This document shows positions 8,831 through 17,762 of a stretch of DNA of 29,943 nucleotides, piece after piece. Position 1 is the first letter of the stretch, and every line of letters starts with the position of its first letter. Below the pieces are notes generated by a model, which was not told the origin of the DNA, made no database searches, and saw only the letters and a list, made by a program, of their open reading frames with translations. Origin of the DNA: Rhizopus sp. PT2906 (lineage: Eukaryota > Mucoromycota > Mucoromycetes > Mucorales > Rhizopodaceae); the NCBI GenBank assembly GCA_025529335.1, contig JAMYHX010000517.1:1-29943 (forward strand), written 5' to 3'. Made by a program: the position numbers and the translations under genes.

Positions 8831-9605
8831 TATATCAATTGACAATATCTTGACTGTATATCATTAAAGTGCGTACTGTAGAGTGATTTCATACAGTAGG
8901 ATTGAATGTTTATGGTGTAAATAAGACAACGTGACCGTTATTGAATCATTTGTTTCTTCTGCGCAACCACAAAGTTCATGGCTATCGCTATCTTTGAAGG
9001 GCCAGGAGGACCATTCAATAAAATTCGAGTTAAGAAAGCCAAGATAAACGGAAATAACCAAATAGCCATAGCAAGCTGTTCCTAGACACTTTTCTTTGAA
9101 GTATCCAAAATTGTTCTAGCTTTATTTGAATTAATAGTAAATCCTTTGCAAAAACAATCTTTTGAAATTCATACGACCCGTATAGGAAGCAGCACAGATT
9201 TTCATATCTGGATTAGAGTCCGCTCTTTCAAAGCTTCCTTGTTGCGATCGCATTGTTTTGCGGCTTCCAAGTTTTTGAGTGTCACCTCATAAATCTAATT
9301 GGATATACCATGATGGTTCTTGACCTTGCTACTGTAATATATTGAATTGGCCAACACTACATGCACTAGGAAATAGGCTAAGCTACGGGCGCTTTCCTGG
9401 GCCGCTACCTACGTTGTCACTATACAACTTCACATTACCAATGCCTCTGCCTAATCTAAGGCTTGTCCAGTTCACTCTTTCTGATATAAAATACGATGTT
9501 ATAATAATTACGCGTGTTCTTGCATCTTTGTTGATCAAACCGACAACATAAATAACAGCATTTCTTTTTTTCTATCTCTTTCTTGTTCTTGAAAAGAAAC
9601 AAGCC
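8831..9605. other. Intergenic / unassigned
   Basis: Contains open frames on both strands (9061-8864 minus, 9342-9551 plus) without recognisable domains or splice support. No RNA gene seen. Confidence 0.4.
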
Positions 9606-9628
9606 ATGTGTAGCTTCAAGCTACACAT
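9606..9628. repeat. Near-perfect palindrome with 11-bp arms
   Basis: ATGTGTAGCTT and AAGCTACACAT are exact reverse complements separated by a single C (9617). The palindrome begins at the ATG of the C2H2 pseudogene listed next. Confidence 0.85.
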
Positions 9629-10084
9629 TGAAAAAGCTTTGTTGGGTTATATCATGGGTAGAGGTAGTGCCTGTAGTATCGGTCTAATTTCTGGTGCATT
9701 TTCTGGTGCATGTAGTGTTTTCCTTACTTCATCTTACATTGTCATGGCTATTGGCGAAGCGACTGATAACAATTCGTTTCGCTGTACACTTGGAAAGTGT
9801 AAAAAGTTGGATGCAAATTTTCCCTCTCTGAAAGCTTTTACAAATCACAAACAATGATACCATGGGGATACGTATAAATTCCATTACACTGATAACAATG
9901 GTAATGAGAGAAGTGTTTGAAAATCGATTAACATGTTGGTTAAGAATAATAAACATGTTTCTCTCTAGGTGAAAATCAAGTTGTCATAGTAGAAAGAGTG
10001 GACAATAGCCTACATTGTCCTTTTTGCAACAAAGTATATGATAATTCGGATTCCCTGAGCAACTTGATTAATAGAGTTGAATAG
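9606..10084 (+). pseudogene. C2H2 zinc-finger-like gene with an in-frame stop
   Basis: From ATG 9606 the frame runs to a TGA at 9855-9857, in the middle of a zinc-finger-like stretch (FRCTLGKCKKL...LKAFTNHKQ). The same frame continues directly after it with YHGDTYKFHYTDNNGNER. A 56-nt intron (9913-9968, ending CTCTCTAG) then splices in phase to ENQVVIVERVDNSLHCPFCNKVYDNS, a second Cx2C finger half, ending at TAG 10082. The protein-like frame on both sides of the TGA and the working splice argue for a nonsense mutation. The second finger also lacks its closing histidines. From memory, such short C2H2 ORFs are abundant and repeat-like in Mucorales. The hydrophobic start (GLISGAFSGACSVFLTSSYI) contains a tandem 11-bp repeat (TTTCTGGTGCA). 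Confidence 0.55.
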
Positions 10085-10569
10085 CACTTTTGTGATTTCT
10101 GCTTTTTGGATATATAAACTCCCTGATGTTGTCAAGGAACCGATTGATCTTTCCATTTCTCATCTCTGAGATGGTTCTCTTTTTGACATCATTGTTAAAA
10201 AAGAACAATGATGCTATTTTAATGTTGTTTTGTTGTTCAAGGTCCTTAAACAGAAAGCATTCGGTCAATCTTTTTTCTTTATTTTTTGCATGTAAAAATT
10301 GTTGTCTGGAAGTCTGCTTGTAATTGCTGTGCAATCAGCATGTATTGAAGATTATGAATATTCTTTCCAAATTAGGTGAAACGTATAGAAAGTGATAGAA
10401 AGCGGGAAAAAAGACCTAATCACTCCCGGAAAAAAGTGTAAGCGTCTTTCTCAAGCTTATGTTTGGGAATGACTAAACAGTAATAGCTGTTACACAAGCA
10501 AATGCTTAACAGATATCAAAATACCCCACAAACAAAAAATACCTTTTTCTTTTTCATTAAATAAACAAT
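10085..10569. other. Intergenic, 5' flank of carnitine acetyltransferase
   Basis: Overlapping open frames on both strands (10126-10323 plus, 10334-10068 minus) show no domain and are treated as chance or old repeat. The stretch 10370-10569 should hold the carnitine acetyltransferase promoter; T-rich sequence at 10540-10556 lies just before the start codon. Confidence 0.45.
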
Positions 10570-12570
10570 ATGCCTCATGTAAGCATATATTACCATATAA
10601 AGAACATGTTACTTATGTACATTATAGACGCCCAAGACTCCTGTTGATCCTAATGCACCTGGCCCAATGCTTCGTTTCCAAAACAACCTTCCTAAATTAC
10701 CTGTTCCTGACTTGAATGAAACTCTTCCCAAGTATTTAAAGAGCATTCGTCCTCTCTTGAGTGACGAAGAGTACAAGCGCTCAGAACAAGCTGTAAAGGA
10801 ATTCTTAGCCCCTGGAAGTATTGGTCATGAGCTACAGAAGCGTCTTGTTGCTCGTGCTAATGATCCCAGCATTGTCAATTGGATGGAAGATTGGTGGTTA
10901 GACCAAGCTTATATGGGCTATCGTGATCCTGTCGTTGTCTATGTCTCTTACTTCTTCGCATACAAGGATGATAAGCTGAGAAGGGTACCTGCTCAACGTG
11001 CTGCTGCCATCACAACAGCTGCTCTCGAATTCAAAAAGCTGATTATTACCAAAACGCTTGAACCTGAATATGCAAAAGGCGAGCCTATGTGTATGGATTC
11101 TTACAAGTACATGTTCAACAATTGCCGTATTGCACACAAGCCTAGTGATCTCAAGGCTACCTTTGATCCCATCAAAAATACCCATATTATTGCTATTCGC
11201 AAGAACAAGTTTTATTTTATTGACACAGTTTACAATGGTCAACAATTGAGCACCAAGGAGTTCGAGCAACAGTTCCAACGTGTCATTGATGATGCTGGCG
11301 ACATCAAGGGCATTCCTGTTGGTGTTTTGACCTCTGAGAACCGTGATAAATGGTGTGATGTAAGTCATAAGCACACATATACTATAGCATACGCTTATTC
11401 GTTATTAGTACCGAGATGACTTGTTGGCAGCTAATCCTAACAATAAGAAGATTATGGAAAAGATTGAAAGTGCCTCATTTGTCGTCTGTCTTGATGACTT
11501 GACACCATTCACCAGGGATGAACTTGTTCGTGCTTGCTGGCATGGAGATGGACGTAACCGTTTCTTTGATAAGCCTTTGCAATTCATTGTATTTGACAAT
11601 GGCAAAGCTGGTTTCATGGGTGAACATTCTTGTATGGATGGTACAGCTACTTGCCGCTTAAATGAATATGTTTGTGATGGGTAAGACAAAAGATGAATAT
11701 AGATTGGCAGATCCTCACAGGGTATATTTTCTTTCTATTAGACTTGCTAGAAACCTGGTCAATCATGGGTCTGATCATGTGCGCACAGATATCCCCAAAC
11801 CCGAACAACTTCAATTTGTGTTGAATAACAAGGTCGAAAAAGCCATTGAGACAGCCGAGAAGGACTTTGATGAATTGATTGGTAACCATGAAATGACCGT
11901 TTTGGCGTACAATGCATTCGGAAAGAACTTTATCAAGAAAATGAAATGCTCTCCCGATGCTTTCGCGCAGATGGCTATTCAACTTGCCTACTACAAGATG
12001 TTTGGTACCTCTCGTCCTACTTATGAGTCTGCTCAGACACGCAAGTTTCAACGTGGTCGTACCGAAACCTGTCGTTCGGTGTCTGCTGAATCCATTGCGT
12101 TTGTCAAGACGATGGAAGATCCAAATGCTTCAAACCAAGAAAAGGTCGCCAAATTACGTGCTGCCTTGAAGGCTCATGGTCAATACATGGCACAGGCAGT
12201 CAATGCACATGGCGTTGATCGTCACTTATTTGGTTTAAAGAACAGTTTAAGAGAAGGAGAACAAAAGCCTGAGTTGTTCACAGACCCTGCATTCGCTTAT
12301 TCCTCTCATTGGTACTTGTCCACGTCTCAATTGACCTCTGAACATTTTGATGGATATGGTTGGGGTCAAGTAGTCAATGATGGATTTGGTGTTGCATACA
12401 TGATCAAGAATAATGCTCTTCAATTTAATGTTGCTAGTGTCAAGGACCTTGAAGTGCATGGTAAGAAGTACATCAATGGTACACATCGTTTCAAGCAAGC
12501 ATTAGAAGAGGCTTGTGATGATATGCGAGATGCACTCTTGGCAGAAGCTCCCGCTCAAGCCAAGTTGTAG
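10570..12570 (+). CDS. Carnitine O-acetyltransferase, peroxisomal (AKL C-terminus)
   Basis: It transfers acetyl groups between CoA and carnitine so that acetyl units made by beta-oxidation can leave the peroxisome or enter mitochondria. Exons are 10570-10578 (only ATG CCT CAT), 10628-11359, 11409-11680 and 11742-12570: 1842 nt, 613 residues, introns 49-61 nt. Family features: LPKLPVPDLNETLPKYLKSI (choline/carnitine acyltransferase entry motif), WMEDWWLDQAYMGYRDP, and catalytic-histidine motif GEHSCMDGTAT with His at about residue 320. Also seen are KFQRGRTETCRSVS (carnitine and CoA site) and DGYGWGQVVNDGFGVAYMI near the end. The protein ends AQAKL, a peroxisomal PTS1. Yeast Cat2 makes a second, mitochondrial form from another start. 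Here an internal ATG at 10667 (MLRFQNN) could give a shorter form, but no clear presequence is seen. Confidence 0.95.
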
Positions 12571-13050
12571 GCGTATATATATAAATTTATTAGAAATTTG
12601 TACAAAATATATAGTATATTTTTATCCTTAGAAATACATGAAAAAGATTGGTTATTTTTGAGTAGCTTATCCTCTGGAGATAATCCTATTTCCAAAATGG
12701 GGAACAGGCAAATACTGCAATAGCTTTTAGTATCAACATACCCTCCTCTTACTTTAAATAGATAAGCTGATCTTTGTTCTTTTTTCATGAATGATCAAGT
12801 TAGTGATAGATATAATGGTAAAATGGGAAGAGAAGATAATTTTTTTACGATAATTCTTTAATCTCAGTTTCCTGGAAAGCACCTCAATCTCAAGTGGAAA
12901 GGCTGTCATGGTGATATCATTTATTAATCAAACTTCTAATTGCACTAGAATATCATAGAATATATTATCAATTTTAAAAAATTGAAAGAGAATTACAAGG
13001 TTTAAAGCAAAGAGAAAGAAGGTGTTCTTGACTTTCGACGCTTTGGGTTG
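12571..13050. other. Intergenic, 3' flank of carnitine acetyltransferase
   Basis: AT-rich sequence with the likely poly(A) region just after 12570. An antisense open frame (12788-12555) overlaps the gene end and lacks support. Confidence 0.5.
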
Positions 13051-13208
13051 ATGGCAGTTTTCGCATCATCTGTTAAAGGTCTTGGATATTTAGGGACTGG
13101 CACTCTGTATCAAGTACGTGTCTAACTCTTTTCAATTGATCTACCTTACTAATCAAATCCGCAATACTATAGATTGTATTGGGTAAATTTCTTAAAAATT
13201 ACTGCTAA
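13051..13208 (+). CDS. Candidate spliced micro-ORF, 32 residues
   Basis: Exon 13051-13113 encodes MAVFASSVKGLGYLGTGTLY plus Q. An intron-like segment 13114-13172 follows (59 nt, GTACGTGT donor, TTACTAATC branch-like site, ACTATAG acceptor), then exon 13173-13208 (IVLGKFLKNYC, stop). The intron signals are as good as those in the confirmed genes. The product would be a tiny hydrophobic, glycine-rich peptide of the size of small mitochondrial or ER membrane subunits. I do not recognise it. There is no other ATG in frame upstream before a stop. Confidence 0.35.
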
Positions 13209-13604
13209 TCATAAACTAAGAGATTAAGTCAGTTTCTTTATTTTCCATATGCTTAAAGATCATGTATTCTTCATAAGCTGTGGTCATTTCAAAAGGTGTA
13301 GAATATGTATTGTTTTTTCTTATACGAGTATATAAACGATCAATTTAAATCAACTATAAACAACAAATGGGGTTATAAAAGAAAGGGAATTTTGACAGAT
13401 GTTTATAAAAAAAAGAAAGACATGGCTTTTCTCTTTCTCTCTTTCAGCCTCGTTTACTACAATCATATGATCTCATTCAGGTGCATACAACAAAAAAAAA
13501 GGGGGTGGCAAACAATGCCTTACAAAATTTTTTTGCCACAACTTTAAATCACCATAATGAAGCAGTCACTTAATAAAAAGAAGATTAAATTTTGCTTCGT
13601 TATG
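13209..13604. other. Intergenic, downstream flank of the decayed RuvC gene
   Basis: AT-rich. Holds an 8-bp-arm inverted repeat (GTGGCAAA at 13505-13512, TTTGCCAC at 13532-13539) after a run of nine A and five G, 66 bp beyond the stop codon of the decayed gene. It could be a hairpin at an element end, or chance. Confidence 0.35.
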
Positions 13605-16287
13605 CTATGCTTCACCTTTCTTACCTCCAGAGCCACAACGTAGTTTCCTATCTACGCTTCGATTCAAGAAGGCAGATGTAATATTGATAAAATCTTCAGT
13701 ATTATTTTGACTGATTGTATTAAACTCTGGAAATTTTACACCAAAAAATACAATGCTAAAGTCCACAAGACCAATCGCCAGAACAGATAATGCGTCTCTT
13801 GATTTGACTGCTCTCCTGTTCTTGACTGAGACACATGAGGGATTTGTACACATGAATGCACCATTTGTACTCTTGAATGCTGTCTTTCCATCTTTTACTT
13901 CTTTTCGCTTGGGGTGAGCCAACTTCTTAAAGCAAAAGACACAGATCTGAGATGCTTTGTTCCCGTTCGTCACACAAACGTTGATTGCTTCAGCATGCAT
14001 GTTCTCTTTCCACTTGCCCCCGTATCGCATGAAACCTTTTATCCTGGAGCCGACTCCTGTTCTTCTGTCACCGACAAACATCAACAGCTTTTTGCTTTTG
14101 TCATCATTTTCTAAAGACAATACACATCAGTAGCCATACAAAATGATTTAAAGAGATATTACCTGCCGTATGCATGAGTTTTAATCGCTCCCTTCGGCAT
14201 AGCTGATGACAATAGCGGGCTTTCTGTACTTCAATGTGCCGCTGCTGATTGATGCTTTTTGCGCTACAGTAAAAGGCTCGCATTTGAGTGCGGTTGTCAA
14301 AGTTTGAGCGAAAATTGGATGCTAATCCGGTGATGGCATTGGGGCTACTATCTGTGCTTGCTTTACTCATGACATCTTCTAGCGCCTGTATCTTTTTTTC
14401 CTCTTCTGTCTCTTTCTCCTTCCTTTCCAGCCTTTTTCTCTGGCGAAAATAGCCACAACCCAGATCAACATCACCAGCTGATGTCCCAATTATTTTGGGC
14501 AAGTCCAAAAAGGATTTTTCTTCATCATTCAACTCCAGCTGCAATGCTTCATCCATTTCTGCACTTTCCATAGCTACGTAGTAGTTGTAGAGCTTTAAGT
14601 GAAATTTCGCTCTTTGTAATGAAAGTGGAACCGAAGTTGTCATCTTCACCAAGTCATTGTCTGTGTCTGCAAAAAGGAAATCCTTTGGAGTTATCAGTTC
14701 ACGTGCTTCAGCATTCGATAGATCCTTTTCATCTTTCTTTAGAACTGTTCGATTATTCAGAGAGATTTCTTTAGCTTTAGCTATTTTGACAGGTATCGGT
14801 TTACCATTTGCTTGAAATAGAGCTGTTGCCTGGTTTGTGCAAGCTCGTCTTTCAGTTAATATATCTTTTCGTAAGACAAGTTTCTTGCAACTTTCAGTGT
14901 TTCAATGTCTTTATGCAGCTTGCCATTATTTCCTTTTCCCCATTGATTTTTTAGTGCGCGTGTTTGTCCAGAGAAGTCGCTTTCGTTCTGAAAATTCAAT
15001 GTCTTTTTCAAGTCTCCTTCTAATTGCTTGATTACATCTGACAAGAATTTTATCTCGGCGGAGAGGCTTTCCTAGGACTTTTGGCCTTCTAGGATAACAT
15101 TGGGATTCTTTAAAACTCTCTTTTCGTAGGGCGCTTTCTTAGGCTCGTTAAGAATATTGACCATCTTTTCTTGTGTACCCAAAATATGTACAGTCTTCAA
15201 ACTTGGGAGGCAGATTATTCTATGAGCAAAATCCAAACCATGTGATTTGCAGCTAGTATGCAGCAGGTCCATATTAAAGATAGCATTGAAAACTGCGTCT
15301 TTGTTTTGCCGTGCAAATTCAAATAATGTGATCGGCTGCTGGTCGTACCCGTAGACTACTAGTTTACTTGTCGGCTTTCCCTCTTGATCTGATGATTGGT
15401 CTTGATCTGCTTTGGTTAATTCCTGTGTCAGCAGCTGATACAGTGTAGGCGCATTCAGATGCAGTGCGTTTAGTGAAGAGAATGATGCTTGCCAGACTGA
15501 ACCCTGGAGCTTGACAAAGAAGAATGTTTTCATTGTCCTCCAAAACACAACGCTGTTCTTTAATTGTATTAAGAGCATTTGGATTAATGTAGAGAAGCAG
15601 ACAACAAAATCAGTTGAATCAGACATAGAAAAGCTAATTTTCTTCATAATCACTTCTTTGATGTTTAAGGGTATGTCCTTTCTAATAAGTTTATCAAACG
15701 GTGCTGTAAAAGTGCGGAATTGCTTTTCTTCTACAGTATTTGTTGTTGTGCTGGAAGATGATGATACCATCATTGAATCAAGACGGTTCGTTAATGATTC
15801 AAGCGTTTCATCAAAATGTTTATCGACAATAACTTTCCACTCCTCTACATTTGTCATACCGGGACGATTTTCAACAAAAGATCTCATTTAGTGCGTATCA
15901 CAACCTGCAAGCTCGGCAGCAGATGTAATGATACCTAATTGTAAGCGTGTCAAAATCAGAAAGTTTAGCAATAATTGAGATTATGCTTACCTGTTGGAAG
16001 TTTCTTGGCTTGCACAAGACGGTTTTTCAACTCATCAACAGTTTCATTCGCTTTTTTTTCTTCTTTTTTAAAGATGCCTTCATAAGTTCCTTTAATTTGT
16101 TCTTCATAGACAAAAAAAAGAAGTGGTCTAAATCCGGAAATGTTTCTTCATGACGGTAGCGTTTGATATGGTTGCTTTGACCAAAGTCATCTGGGATGTT
16201 TCTTTTTGATCTATTTGGAAGAAACATTGGCAGTGGAGTATCGACACCCGTATAGAAACTCTTTTGTCGAGTTTTTATTCTGTTCAT
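13605..16287 (-). pseudogene. Decayed TnpB/Fanzor-like RuvC + zinc-ribbon mobile gene
   Basis: One long protein can be followed from about 16287 to 13605 through two introns (15990-15935, 56 nt; 14162-14111, 52 nt) and four lesions. The lesions are a one-base loss in an A8 tract (16112-16119), TAA at 15890-15888, TAG at 15074-15072 and a one-base frameshift near 14876-14890. The C-terminal exon reads LLMFVGDRRTGVGSRIKG, then NKASQICVFCFKKL (TnpB zinc ribbons read nTSqtCsnCG), then a second half MCTNPSC, then KSRDALSVLAIG, placed like RuvC-III (Asp codon 13796-13794). An upstream FADTDNDLVKM (Asp codons 14667-14665 and 14661-14659) is placed like RuvC-I (vDlGvk). A K/E-rich coiled linker lies between. 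Motif order and zinc-ribbon spacing fit the IS605 OrfB/TnpB/Fanzor class; the family call is inference. Terminal repeats were not found. Confidence 0.65.
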
Positions 16288-16905
16288 ATAAGTATTCGTT
16301 GTTCAATTTAAAAGTTCAAAGATAAGAGCAAAAAGGTACAATAGCATTTTAACAATAACATTTTGATTTTAACAGCGTCATCTTTCAGATTTACAATGTG
16401 CCATACGTTTATTGTTAGCATTGTTTATACTGTAAAATCCAAAAAAAGGTAATGCTCTCCTTAATCTGCAAAAACATTTGTACACCACAACGAAACACTC
16501 GATTACTGGACAGCTACTGTCAATAGATTGAAGACAAGGCTAGAGTATATCAAGTCTTTTGCTTTATGAAACAAGATGTGATACTATGAATGAGTAGTAG
16601 ATTCTACTGATATGATAGAAAATATCCAAAAGTTGTCAGGTGAAAGAGAGAGTATATGCAGATGTTATACGGCCAAAGGTCTACTTGCAATGTAAATCCA
16701 AGTTTCTTACTTTTTAAAAGCAAAATAGTCAACATATTATGAGCAACAATTATAGATATCCTCAATGTTTTACTTTAAGTTATGATTGCTGATATATAGC
16801 CCATAAGGACAGTAGGGCATAAACAAAGCTATTGTTAAAAGCACGTTTTATGTGCCACTTTGGGTTGTAGTATTCACGTATAAATCGAACTGTATAATGC
16901 ACTTT
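16288..16905. other. Intergenic between two decayed mobile genes
   Basis: No ORF or RNA gene supported. AT-rich, with a few A tracts. Confidence 0.45.
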
Positions 16906-17560
16906 TCACTTGAACAGCTTTACTTTGCTTTCAAAAGAACATTTTGCAGGGCTCTTTTGCAGTGTCCCTAATATTATCCTAAAATAAAGGGACTTGTCCC
17001 GAGTAAAACAAAGTATAGCCTTAGAAAGGCATTGAAGAATAGCTCTGTAGCTTTCGTAAAGATTTCTTGACCATGTTTCAGGCTGTGTACGATGCAAAAG
17101 GAGCTCATCGAAAATGGTCGTTCCAATGGATAACTCAAATTGCATGCATAATGGAGCCCAACGTGTCAAAAACTGATAGTCGATCATTCGACACAATGTG
17201 AAGATGAGCAAGAGTCAAGAGAGAAATACACCTGTATAGTGGGAAGGATTCAGCTATCGGCAAAGGCGGAAGATGATCAGCAAGCAGGGAGCTCCAGACA
17301 TCAGCCTTGTGATCACAGATAAATAGCATTACCCTGCTGTTTCGGGCATACAGCAATACTGGCAAAAGTCTTATATCGAAGATTGGTTTTGCTGGATATT
17401 TTGTCAAAAATCAGTCTATATCTAGCAGAGTACTGCATAGGAGTGGTGTAGAGCTGACTCCAGTTGTATCTAGTAATAACGAGAAGCTGCGGTAGCAGGG
17501 AAGGGAATTCCAGCCTATTTGTTATTATCTGTCTTATGGCCGGGTTTTTAACAAGAGAAT
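16906..17560 (-). pseudogene. Probable LINE-like reverse transcriptase 3' scrap
   Basis: Reading from 17560 down, three frames take turns with protein-like text. First RQIITNRLEFPSLLPQLLVI followed by RYNWSQLY. Then, after a frame change, RVMLFICDHKADVWSSLLAD, which resembles the H-x-L-x2-C-x2-K-x2-VW segment near the C-terminus of fungal non-LTR ORF2 proteins. Then MHAI-stop-VIHWNDHF, like the IW..HW helix that follows it in those proteins. Frameshifts and stops rule out function. The family is inferred from memory; no polymerase motif is in the fragment. Confidence 0.35.
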
Positions 17561-17762
17561 CGGCTTACAGTTTTCATATGAGAATAGGGGGGCAAACTTC
17601 ATATTCATTATGTGACTACTAAATTTTTGTAGATATTTATTGTCAACGGGCGCGTCGAAGAGCGGAGAAACAAATATTAGACGTGCAAAAAAAAAGACTT
17701 TTCTTAATTCTTTCCTTCTTTTTCTCTTTCCTTTTTTTGTACACAACACAAATAACAATAAA

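Noticed and set aside
8864..9061. Upstream exon for the 67-residue ORF at 8627-8830
   Set aside because: Candidate donors and acceptors between the two frames do not give matching phases.
9342..9551. 69-residue plus-strand ORF with proline-rich text
   Set aside because: No domain, no splice support, no clear promoter; indistinguishable from chance.
10068..10334. Overlapping ORFs on both strands upstream of carnitine acetyltransferase
   Set aside because: Neither has a domain or splice signals; the minus-strand one looks faintly repeat-like but cannot be assigned.
12555..12788. Minus-strand ORF over the carnitine acetyltransferase 3' end
   Set aside because: Overlaps the stop codon and 3' UTR of a confident gene and has no domain.
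13305..13547. 80-residue plus-strand ORF
   Set aside because: Lysine and aromatic rich from AT-rich DNA and homopolymers; no family.
15511..15891. 126-residue plus-strand ORF
   Set aside because: It is antisense to the decayed RuvC gene and has no recognisable domain.
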